Source: Bacteroidales bacterium
Lineage (GTDB): Bacteria; Bacteroidota; Bacteroidia; Bacteroidales; UBA3824
Length of the DNA: 34,760 nt
Direction of reading: 5' to 3'
Assembly: GCA_017651345.1 (NCBI GenBank)
Contig: JAGCDD010000079.1
Location: 1 to 34,760, forward strand
Part shown: positions 15,853 through 27,200 of the stretch, in pieces
Numbering within the stretch: position 1 is the stretch's first letter
How the letters are laid out: each line of letters starts with the position of its first letter
The notes under the pieces: model-generated
What the model saw: the letters and a program-made list of their open reading frames with translations, nothing else
Told to the model about the DNA's origin: nothing
The model's database searches: none
Translations under genes and position numbers: made by a program

Positions 15853-17946
15853 ATGTCACTTGAGAAATTAAGAAACTTCGGTATAGCCGCACACATTGAT
15901 GCTGGAAAGACGACCACCTCGGAGCGTATACTTTTCTACACCGGAGTAAACCGTAAAATCGGTGAAGTTCACGATGGCGCTGCCACAATGGACTTTATGA
16001 AACAGGAGCAGGAAAGGGGTATCACTATCCAATCCGCCGCTATCTCCGCACACTGGAAAGGCTACGACCTCAACCTTATCGACACCCCCGGACACGTTGA
16101 CTTCACTATGGAGGTTGAACGTTCGATGCGTGTGGTTGACGGCTTAGTTTCTGTTTTCTGTGCAGTAGGCGGTGTTGAACCTCAGTCTGAAACCGTTTGG
16201 AACCAGGCTGTTAAATATCACGTTCCCCGCGTTGCCTACATCAACAAGATGGACCGTTCGGGTGCCGATTTCGACTCTGTTGTAAAACAGATGGACGAAA
16301 TGCTTGACGCTCACCCTGTTAAGATGGAAGTTCCCTGCGGTAGCGAAGAAAACTTCTACGCTGTTATCGACGTTGTAACAGGTAAATGCTACAAATTCGT
16401 TGACAAAGAATACGAAGAAATTGAACGTCCCGCTGAATACGAACAAGAATATCAAGATTGCCACGACAAACTTCTCGAAAAAGTTGCTGAAGTTGACGAG
16501 GCTTTGATGGACAAATATTTTACAGATCCTTCTACCATCACAGTAGAAGAAATCAAGAAAGCAGTTCGTAAGGCTACTATCAACTTGATTTTCACCCCTG
16601 TATTCTGTGGTTCATCTTACAAAAACAAAGGTATCCACTTTGTTCTCGACGCAGTAGTTGATTATCTTCCTTCTCCGCTCGACCTTCCCGATGTACACGG
16701 CAAAGATCCCGATGATGAATCAAAAGAAATAGTTGTAAAAGCAACTCAAGACGCTCCCGTAGCCGCTCTTGCATTCAAACTCATCAACGACCCCTTCGTA
16801 GGTCAGCAGGTATTCACCCGCGTATTCCAAGGCGTTATCAAACCTGGTATGAGCCTCGAAAACGCCAACAAACGCAAAAAAGAGCGCATCGGCCGTATCT
16901 TCAAAATCAAAGCAAAAGAGCGTATCGAAATTCAAGAGGCTGTTGCAGGCGATATCGTAGCCCTCATCGGTCTTAAAGAAACCAAAACCGGCGACACCCT
17001 CTGCGACGAGGAGCATCCCGTACTTTTGGAATCTATCTCGGTTCCGCCTCCAGTTATCCAGTTGAAGGTAAGCCCCAAAAACAAAAAAGACCAGCAGAAA
17101 ATGGGCGAGGCTCTTCACAAACTCGCAAACGAAGACCCCTCATTCGTGGCTCAATACGACGAAGAAACCAACGAAACCGTTATCGCTGGTATGGGCGAGT
17201 TGCACCTCGAAATTATGGTTGACCGCGTAAAAGAAGAGTTCAAAGTAGACGTAGAAGTTGGCGAGCCCTCAGTTGCTTACCGTGAAACATTCCTCGTTGA
17301 ACAAGATGCTCACTACAAATATGCTAAACAGTCGGGTGGTAAAGGTCAGTATGCTGAAATCCGCATGATTATGAGCCCCAACCCCGGCAAAGGATACGAA
17401 TTTGAAAACACCGTTAAAGGTGGTCACATCCCCGGCGAATTTATTCCTTCGGTTGACAAAGGTATCCAGAAAACTTTGGAAAAAGGCGTTCTCGCCGGAT
17501 TCCCCGTTGTTGACGTTAAAATCAACCTCTACGACGGTAGTTTCCACCCGGTTGACTCTTCAGACTTCGCATTCCAGACTTGTGCGTCGATCTGTTTCAA
17601 AGAGGCATTCATGAAGGCTCACCCCGTATTGCTCGAACCTGTGATGAAACTCGAAGTAATCACTCCCGACGAGTACATGGGCGATATCATCGGCAACCTC
17701 AACAAACGTCGTGGTAGAATCGAACAGCAGGGTCCTCACCCACACCGCAAGGGCTTAACCGAAATCAAAGGTTACGTTCCGCTCGCAGGTATGTTCGGTT
17801 ACGCTAACGATTTGCGCAACATTTCTTCTGGTCGTGCAAGTTTCTCAATGGAGTTTGCACAATACGAGCAACTCAACGCCGCTACTCAGGAAGAAGTTCT
17901 CAAGAAACTTGCTGCAAAACGTGCCGCTGAAGAAGCCGCTAAATAA
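15853..17946 (+). CDS. fusA: Elongation factor G
   Basis: 697 residues. EF-G drives tRNA-mRNA translocation and, with RRF, ribosome recycling. The G domain is intact: AHIDAGKTT (13-21), RGITI (55-59), DTPGH (77-81, with the catalytic His) and NKMD (131-134). Domain IV and V landmarks follow, such as GQYAEIRMI, YKYAKQSGGKG and LNKRRGRIEQQG. Codon use is strongly biased to C-ending codons (AAC, GAC, TAC), which suggests high expression. The gene stands alone, with its own promoter and terminator, and no rpsL/rpsG or tuf beside it. Bacteroidota can carry more than one EF-G. The GITIQSAA and CAVGGVEPQSETVW segments recall both bacterial EF-G and the spd/mitochondrial EFG1 group, so this may be either the housekeeping copy or a paralog. 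Confidence 0.96.
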   Translation: MSLEKLRNFGIAAHIDAGKTTTSERILFYTGVNRKIGEVHDGAATMDFMKQEQERGITIQSAAISAHWKGYDLNLIDTPGHVDFTMEVERSMRVVDGLVSVFCAVGGVEPQSETVWNQAVKYHVPRVAYINKMDRSGADFDSVVKQMDEMLDAHPVKMEVPCGSEENFYAVIDVVTGKCYKFVDKEYEEIERPAEYEQEYQDCHDKLLEKVAEVDEALMDKYFTDPSTITVEEIKKAVRKATINLIFTPVFCGSSYKNKGIHFVLDAVVDYLPSPLDLPDVHGKDPDDESKEIVVKATQDAPVAALAFKLINDPFVGQQVFTRVFQGVIKPGMSLENANKRKKERIGRIFKIKAKERIEIQEAVAGDIVALIGLKETKTGDTLCDEEHPVLLESISVPPPVIQLKVSPKNKKDQQKMGEALHKLANEDPSFVAQYDEETNETVIAGMGELHLEIMVDRVKEEFKVDVEVGEPSVAYRETFLVEQDAHYKYAKQSGGKGQYAEIRMIMSPNPGKGYEFENTVKGGHIPGEFIPSVDKGIQKTLEKGVLAGFPVVDVKINLYDGSFHPVDSSDFAFQTCASICFKEAFMKAHPVLLEPVMKLEVITPDEYMGDIIGNLNKRRGRIEQQGPHPHRKGLTEIKGYVPLAGMFGYANDLRNISSGRASFSMEFAQYEQLNAATQEEVLKKLAAKRAAEEAAK

Positions 17947-17973
17947 TCAAGCACACACTTTTTTCTCATAACT

Positions 17974-18010
17974 AAATCCCGTTGGACCAAAATCCGACGG
18001 GATTTTTTTT
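17974..18010 (+). terminator. Intrinsic terminator of fusA
   Basis: A 13-bp stem (AAATCCCGT at 17974-17982 plus TGGA at 17983-17986, pairing with TCCG at 17993-17996 and ACGGGATTT at 17997-18005, one G-U pair), a six-base loop, and a T run to 18010. It starts 28 bases after the fusA stop. Confidence 0.93.
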
Positions 18011-18297
18011 ATTATATATATAAGGTGTGGGGGGGAAGAGAGCCTAGTTCTTCTCTGTAAAATTAAGTTTACATTATTTTCTAAAAAAAGTTCAATTTTT
18101 TTTTATTCCCTTGCAACTAATTTCGTAATTTTATTGTCTAAAATTTAGGGTGAACTGTATACTAAACCCAACAAAAAATGAGTTTATAACTAATAGGCGG
18201 GAAAATTGTGAACTGTAAACGCCTGATTTTAAGATAGATTAACACGCTGAGTATCAGATAATAACAACCACTGATACAGGCTAAAAGATATTGAACT
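18011..18297 (+). other. Gene-free leader of the giant repeat gene
   Basis: 287 bases with no gene. It contains a (TA)5 tract at 18013-18022, a run of seven G at 18029-18035, a 10-base direct repeat GTGAACTGTA at 18150-18159 and 18208-18217, and a hairpin close to the start codon (18251-18277). I find no TTTG anywhere in it and no match to TAnnTTTG; TAATTTTA at 18126-18133 is the nearest. The promoter of the giant gene is therefore not recognisable by the consensus that serves the other units here. Confidence 0.6.
18251..18277 (+). promoter_or_regulatory. Hairpin just upstream of the giant gene
   Basis: GTATCAG (18251-18257) and CTGATAC (18271-18277) form a perfect 7-bp inverted repeat with a 13-base loop, ending 20 bases before the ATG at 18298. 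There is no T run, so it is not a terminator; it could be an operator or an mRNA structure affecting initiation. Confidence 0.4.
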
Positions 18298-21200
18298 ATG
18301 AATAAAACTGTCATTAAAAAACATACGGCTATGTCAACTGTATTATTCAAGAGATTCACCTCGTTTGTGATAGGGGTGATTTCGATATTGGTATTAAGCG
18401 CAGGAAATGTGAGTGCGCAGAATGTTACTCTTTCTGCTACTCAGACTACTAATGATAAGTGTAGTGGAAAAGCAAACTTATCTATTTCAATTTCTGGAAC
18501 TAATTACAGAATCCGTAATATTAAATATAGTATTAATGGAGGGGCGCAACAAACCACCAATAATACCAATTTCTCGGTATCTGGTATTGCGTTGGGCGGA
18601 GAGAATGTTTCTGTTAAGTACGATATTCAAGAATATAAATTGGGTACAGATGGTAACTATTCTTGGGTTACTACTAAAACGAATCAAACATCTAATTCTG
18701 TTTACTTAGCAAATAACAAAATTCGATTAGGTGGTGGTGGTACAGTTGATATTTGTGGAAGTTCTGTGACGTTAACGGGTACAGCTCTTCCTTGGGGTGC
18801 TCAAGGACAATGGTCAGGAACTGGCATTACTGGAAATCAAACTAATAATGTTATTACTATTAATAATGTACCCGCTGGTTCAGGTAATCAATACACTTGG
18901 AAAGCAACTGCTAATGGTTGTAGCTCTTCAGAAACGTTTACTGTTAATAATCACGTTAACGAAACAGTTGCTTTTACTATGAATAAAGATTTGGCGGTCT
19001 GTGGTACCACAACATCTGCAGGAATAGGAGTAACTGCACCTGGTGCTTCTGTATATTGGGAACCTTCTAATAAGGTAACAAATCCTGATGCGGCCACAAC
19101 TACTGCCATAAACTTAGATCCTGGTGTTAATACTTTTACTGCACATATTTCTAAGGGTCAGGGATGTCCTGAACAAACAGGAACAATAAAAGTATATCGT
19201 TACGATGCTTCTGCAAGTGCAAGTGCAGCTTTTGTATGTGCTGATGATGAAGATATTGAACTTAGAGCTACACAAAATCCCACATTCCCTACTGGAACTA
19301 CCACAGAATGGATTCCTAATGGAAGTGGAACTATTACTACAGGAAAGAATAATAGCCAAGTTGCTACTGCTCATATTTCAGGTAGCGAAGTATTTTTTAC
19401 ATATCATGTGAATATTCCCGCACCCGTTGCTGGTTCAAGTGGTTGTACTCTTGATATTCCTACTGCAAAAATCACAAAGGAGGAAGTAAACGCTGATATA
19501 GAAAAAGAGTATTGTATCGTTCAAGATGATTCTAAAAATCAAGATGGATACAATCTAGTAGCAGCCGAACCAAAATTTCAAGGTGGATATACTGGTTTAT
19601 GGGAACCTGTTAGCGGACAACCTACCACTATTACTAATGCAGACCAACCGGTGGCTAGTTTTAAATATAATGATAATCTCCATCAATCTCACGGCGTTAC
19701 AACTTTTAAATGGACTGCTACTTCTAATAATAACCCACGTTGTAAGGAAACTACAACTGTAAAAATCGTTAAGCTTTATTCTGCATTTGATATATCAACA
19801 GATCTTGTTTGTTCAAAGGAAGATGTTGTACAACTAACCGCAGAAGATCCTGCTCCTGGTACTGGTGTATGGACACCTGCACAATCAATAAGTTTTGCAG
19901 ATCCAAACGCTTATGTTACTGTTGCATCTAATATCGGTGGTACTGGTGGAGGTTCTCAGTCTGAACACGAAATTCAGTGGAAAGTTACATATAAGTCTAA
20001 AAATGGTGGTACGTGTACAGCTACAGCCTCAAAAACAATTGTAAGTTTAAATGTTGAATCTGTTCCCGGTGCAGCCCAAGAGGTTTGTACTAATACAGCT
20101 ACTATGCAAGCTGGTACGTTGCCGTCAACAACGCCAGCAACTACAGGTCAATGGAATTATATAGGACCAAACGTAGCTGGGGCACCCGCCATTGTTATAA
20201 CAAATACAGCAGATCCGAAAACCACTGTAAATAATCTTCATCCCGGAGCTAATGAATTTAGTTGGACAGTAACACGTAAAAATGCAGATGGCAGTAAGGT
20301 TTGTACCGATACTAAATCTGTTATCATTTATAATAGTGAGGTTAGTGATGCAGAAGCTGGAGACCCACAGTCTATCTGCTATGACCACACGACTCTTGGC
20401 GCCACACCTCCCGCCGATGGTGAAGGCTTATGGGATTATGGTAATCGAGGTCCTAATACAGTTATTGTTGATCCTACTAATCCAAATACTGAAGTTACAG
20501 GATTGAAAAGAGGTAGAAACAATTTCAGTTGGACAGTATATAAAGGTGTGCTTTCGCCTAAGAAATGTCATAAAGTAGATTATGTTGATGTATTCTATAT
20601 GCCTATTGACATTGACGCAGGTAATGAGCAGATGATTTGCGATAATCAAACTAATTTTAAGGCAACCGGTAACCCTGGCGCATATATGGATGAGAATCCC
20701 AATATTGAATGGAAAGCATTTTGGGAGCCTATTGCTGGTGCTAATTCTTATGTGATTACACCATCTACTGCTCAAGGTACAGCAGAGCAAGTGCTTCCTG
20801 TGTTGTCTGCCAACGTTGCTGGTATTACCAAAGGAAAACATAGTTTTAGATTGAATCTTCAGATTATAGACAAAACTACCGGTAACGTAATATGTTCAGA
20901 ATATGACGATGTTGATATTTGGAACGACCAAGTTGGTGTTGTAAGTGCTGGTATGAACGACATTACTTGTGGTGATCCGTTCTCCGCTAAAAAAGCTTCA
21001 ACTGGATCTGCCGACTTATATCATTCATGGTATGAGGGTAACTATCGTTATCTGAACGGTACACCTCCTCCAGATGCTAACTATTGGGGTGAATGGACAA
21101 ACCCTGCTGGTGGAGCTACTATTGCCAACCCTAATAGTTATCAGACTTCGGTATCCAATCTTCAACGTTACTCTCAAGAGACTCGTCCTGATTATTGGAC

Positions 21201-24200
21201 CAACAATCCTACTGTAAACGTTTTTACTTGGACACTGCATTATAAAAACCCTGACACTCAGCACGAGTGCTATAGTTCGGCTGATGTTGAGATTATCTGG
21301 CTTGCTCCTTTTGATGCAGATGCTGGTGATAATCAGCTTGTCTGCGGTAAGGATGTAAACCTTAACGCTGAGGACGAAGGCGCAGGTGCAATGTTCAATT
21401 GGTGGACATCATCTACCGCAGCCAGCAACACAAACAACCTGTTTTACCAAAATCCATATTGGGGTGGTAAGGCGGTTTTGGTAGAAAACCATCAAGGTGT
21501 TGATGTTTCATACAATGTCAACGGAGTCAGTGGTCGCCCTGCAGGTACTGAAGCTACTAAAAAAGATGTCTTCGTATATGAAGATAAGGTAGAATTTGAG
21601 GGCGATGGCAAAACTTATGTTATAATATCTACACGTACTGTTTATTATAATCCGGGTAGTCAGTCAGGATATGATCGAAACAACAATGCTTTGGTTAGCG
21701 GTGTAGATATTAAGTATCAGTATTATGATGCCTCTACCTATGTTGATTATGAACATCGTGGTGCTGAGGTTACCCCTCCAGCTGATTCTCAAGCTGCTGC
21801 ATATCAGATTGCCGATGAAATTTATAATATGTCGGTTAATGGACAGCAGACAGCAGCTACTCCTGCAAATCCTTCAATAACTCAATATCGTTGGTATAAA
21901 GCAAACCGTCTCGTAGATCCGTATCATACAACGCAAGGAGGCGGAGAACAGAAAGTAGTTACATGTTTGGTTTATGACGATACCGAAGTTAAGGTATTGG
22001 GCTTAATGTCAGATGTTAACGCCGGTAGTGAGGCTGCTATCTGTGATGATGAGTATCAACTTGCAGCTGTAGGCTGGGAAACAATTAAACCTAACGGTTC
22101 TATATCAGATTACTCTGTAAGCCTTGTAGAGCAGTCTTGGTCGGTTGTTCATGGTCATGGTACTTTTGTAGATGTACACGAACCAAGTTCAGTTGTACAA
22201 AATATGTCGTACGATACTAACATTTACCGTTGGACAGTTATAGCATCTATAAAATCTACCAACTCTAATGGACAAATCATTCAAGGTGATAACTGTATAA
22301 TGAGTGATGACGTATATATTACTAATGCACAACCTGCAGTGCCCGCACTTCCTGCCGACCGCGAAGTTTGTCAACGCGATCACATCAACCTTAAAGGTAA
22401 CTTGCCTGTTCGTGGTGATGGATTTTGGCATGTTAGAGGTGGTACAGGTATAATCACTCACCAATCTTGTAAAGATGCTACTTGCGATGCTTTTGTTGAT
22501 AATCTCTCATGGGGTGAAAACTTGTTTGAATGGCAGGTAGTAAACAAATGGGAATCTAAAAAGAATCCATCGCAGGTATTTATTGAATGTTCTGCCTCTG
22601 TATTCCAACGTATTTATTATCATGGTATGGACGCTGAGGCAAGTCCTGACCAGTTCTTATGTTCTGATGAAGCTGAATTGAATGGTTCGCTTCCTGATGT
22701 TGGAGATATTTCTCCAGTAGAATTAGCTAAATATGGTGCACCACATGGTTGGTGGGTTACTCGAAGCGGTGTTGCAAAGTTTTATAATTATGATAATACC
22801 TTGGCAACACCAAGTGGAATAAACGTTAATGTTTATGCTTCGCATGTAATATTGAAACATACTCCAAGATCTAACTATACTACTGTTTGGTGGCATGTAA
22901 AATGGGGCGGTTGTGAAAACAGCAAAGAGGTTCGTGTTTTCAACAACTTACCGTACAACTCACCTTCAACAGGACCTACTCAAGACGTTTGCGAAGATTA
23001 TGCAAATTTAACTTCGCAAAATGTAATGAGTACTCATAATAATTTTTCTTCTACAACTCCGCCCCCGACAGTAACATCTAAAGCTCCACATTTCCAAGAA
23101 AGTACTTGGGCAGGTAAAAATTCGCCTATGTCATATAATGAATGGACGTCTACTTCAAATAATGTTACATTTAATGATGCTTTGAATGGTACTACAGTGG
23201 CCAATAATCTTAACAAACCGGGTCTTACCGAATTGTATTTAACATTCTATAATAAGAATGTCGATTGGCAAAACGACCCAAATGGTAATGTCAATCCTAT
23301 TGATAATACCAAACCTGTTGAGTATTGCTTTATTGAAGATAAATTACAAATATATAATAATAGTGTTACTACCTATGCAGGTTTGGACCAAACCCTTTGT
23401 GGTTATCCGCAGAAAGATAATTATGCAACATTGGCGGCACAAAATGTTCCTACCAATGCAGAAGGAGAATGGTCTGTTATAGGTGGTACTGGAAGTGAGA
23501 TTACATTTTTCGATAAAAATCTTAATACTACCAAAATTACTGTAGTAAATGGAGCTTCTGGTGATTATACATTAAATTGGAGAGTAAGAAAGAAAAACGG
23601 AAACAACAATACCGAACCGTGGTGCTATGCCAACGATCAGGTAGTTGTAACTATGAATGTTCCCGATACAGCTATCGCTCAAGCTTTTGATGTTAACAAA
23701 GTCCTCAATAGAGGTAATATTCAAGTTTGCGATGATGATGTAGATCTCCATTTTGACCGCGAATATCAACGTGGTGAAGGTGTTTGGACTTCTACAAGTG
23801 ATGGTATTATAAAATATACTCCCAATAATTCGGCAACCGACCTTAATGTTACAAAGTTACCTATCAATAGCACAGTATTTACATTAACTATTGATTATCA
23901 CGGTTGTAAGTCTATTGATACAATTGAAGTATTTAATAATAAAGTAGTTGCTATTGCCGAAACACGTGCAGGTAGAGATCCTCATGTAATAGATATTTGT
24001 GAAGATAGTTATAAGCTTTCGGCAAACAATTATGCATTGAATGATGGTGATAAGTTCAAGACTGTTCAAAAATGGTCTTGCTCTCATGCTTCTGTACAGT
24101 TTAAAGACAATAGTAGTCCTAATGCAAGTGTAACCGGTTTGGTTCGTAGTCAAAACAAGTCTGTTAGCAACCACTTAGTTTGGACAGTAACCAAAGGCAA

Positions 24201-27200
24201 ATGCTCAACTTATGACTATATTGATGTTTATAACAATAAATTTGAAATTGAAGATAAGCCTAACTTTATAGTTTGTGAAAATACAGCAACTTTGGAAGGT
24301 GAAGCTCCCGGTACTCAAAACAGTAGCTATTATGGTGTTTGGAAAGTAGAGCGTGGCGGTAGCCAATTTACTTCAAATGCAAGTAGCAATACCGTTACTG
24401 TAGGAAAGTTGCAGAAAAAAGAGAATGAATTTAGTTGGACTGTATTCCGCAATGGATGTAGTGCAGAAGATAGAATTATAGTATTCAACAACGAGGTTGA
24501 AGCTAAAGCAGGTGATGATATTAATACTTGCGACGAAACTGTTAAGTTACAAGGTGTTAAACCTGAATGGGGTATCGGTACTTGGACAGTACATTCTGCT
24601 TCGGGTAGCCCTACATTTGGTGAAACTTCTCTTGCAGGTGGTCTATCTGAAATGACCGTGTTTAACGGTTATGTTTTTGGATTAAAACAAGGTGAAACCG
24701 TTCTTAAATGGACAGTTAAGAGCTATTTGAATGACCCTGTTCCAAGTTCTATTACTAATCCTAATGGCACTGTAATTCACGAAGGTAAAATTTACGAATA
24801 CGCCAAAGCTTGTATTGATGAAGATTTTGTTTCAATTCACAACGATATGCCCGATGATCCTGAGGTAATTGAACCTAATGTTGAGATCTGTCAAGAGCAA
24901 ACTGCTGCAGGTCTTGATGTATTGCTCAAAGCAAAAGAGGTTCGTGCCGCAAGTGGTGGTACAAGTTGGGGCGAAGGTCACTGGGAATATTATAGCGGAC
25001 CTACAGGTGGTGTAATAGTTACACCATCGGATAATGAATCAAAAATTGATAACTTACCCTACGGCGAATCGGTTTATGCTTGGGTAGTAGAAAAAACTGG
25101 TTCAAATGGTTTAGTATGTAGAAAAGCCGATTATGTTCACGTATTCAACAATTACGTTGAGGCTGAACTTAATAACGCTTACGATGAGGTTTGTGAACCT
25201 AAAACAAATCTTTATGCAAAAGATCCTGCTGATAGATTTCCCGGTGCAACTGGAGTTTGGTCTTACCAGAATTTCTCTAATATTCCTGCAGCAGATTGTC
25301 CAGTAATTGCACAAGCTACTGATCCTTCTACACAAGTAACCTCTAAATTGCCTTCAGGTCGTTCAAACTTTGTATGGACAGTAAAGAAAGGTTCAGGCAA
25401 ATGTCACGCAGAAGTTATTTATTCGGTTGATAATAATATGGTTGAGGCTGAGATTGCTTCTCCTGCACTCAATAATAACGAACTGAATATTCACAATTCT
25501 TACGAAATTTGTAAACCCGATGAGTTGAGACTTATTGCGAAGGCAATACCAAATGCCGCCACAGGTACTTGGACATTAGATCAGAAACCTTCTGGTTTTG
25601 ATATGTCTTCTCTAAATATTGCTTCACCTAATGGTCTTGTTACCGATGTGAAAGGTCTTTACATGGGTAACTCTACATACGTATTCAAATGGTCGGTACA
25701 AATTGGTACTGGTAAATGTAACAGAGAATCCGACATTACTATCACAAACAACGGCTTTACTGTAGATGCCGACCAGAGCATCGATACCAAGTCGAAATAT
25801 ATCTGTGGTCCTCAATATACTCTCACTACTGAATCTATATCTTGTACAACGGGACCTTGGACTGTGGAAAGCGGCTCAGGTTATTTTATGGAGAATGGTG
25901 TTAGAAGTTCTACCACACACAATGCTACAGCCACAGTTTATGGTCTTACAGAAGGCAAGGCTTCTCAACTAAGATGGTATGTTCAATCCACCAAGTGTGA
26001 TGCCGATGACTATGTACTTTTATTTAACGATGAAATTTCTTTAACTGCAAGTCAGGCTGATCCCAACAAGAAGAGCTGTGATGGTAGCTACGAACTCTCT
26101 GGTACAAGTCTCTCTTCTTATACCGGAGCTAAGGGCGAATGGAAAACCAATGCCACAACAGGTCATTTCACCGGTGATAAATCTAACTCGCAGATTACTT
26201 ATGAAGGTATAATGCCTAATACTGATGTTACTTTGTATTGGACTGTTGTAAGTCCCAATGCAAATTGCCACACTGAGGCTTCGGTTACTGTTCATAACTA
26301 CGAGTTTAACCTCGAAGCTGATCAGAACCGCGTTACTAATTGTGAAGACGACTTTGTACTCGAAGGTCATTATCCCGCAGCTTCTAACGCCGAAACTTAC
26401 AACGGTGTTTGGTCGCTTGATATTGGTTCGGGTCTTGCAGCTCCTGTAGCGGCAAGTTCGGTTAAAGCTACCGGACTAAGCAATAAGATTAATAACGTAT
26501 TCTTCTGGACTGTTACAGGTAGCAAATCTAACTGTAAGAAAGTTCAAACATGGAGCGTTGTTAACCCCAATCCTTCTATACCTTCAATCGTAACAAATAA
26601 TGGGACAGAAACATGTACCGGCGAGATAGACCTTGAAGCCAACGCACCTGAGGTAGGAGAGGGCCACTGGACTTCGGATGTTGCTTGCAGCATTACCGAA
26701 AAGGCTGGCTCTACATATCTTGCCGAGGTAAAAGATATGGCTCTCGACGCTACCAAGTTTACATGGACACTTACTAATACCGTAGGTTCTACTACATGTA
26801 CTCGCGAAACTGACATCACTGTTAACAACAACAAAGTAGAGGCTATAATCACTACCAAGTCAACCAATAAGACTTGCAATGGTGAAATCAAAATGGAGGC
26901 TTTTGCTACTCCTGGTGCAACAACCGCTGTTTGGACCAAGCCTTCGTCAAGTCCTGCAGTTTTCGATCCTGCTGATGGTTCGTCTACAAAGGTTACTGTT
27001 ACTAATCTTGGATACGGTAAAACCACATTTACTTGGACTGTTGCTAAGGGCTCGGGAGCTCCTGGCTGTAAACAGACCGACCAAATTGATATTTATAACA
27101 ACGAGGTTGCTGCTAACATAGCAAAAGATACAGCTCACACTTGTACCGAAGATATTCAACTTTGGGCAGATAATATTGCTGAGTTTGGTTCGGGTGCTGA

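Noticed and set aside
16144-17118. Minus-strand ORFs opposite fusA
   Set aside because: Antisense shadows with Phe/Val-rich composition; fusA is unambiguous on the plus strand.
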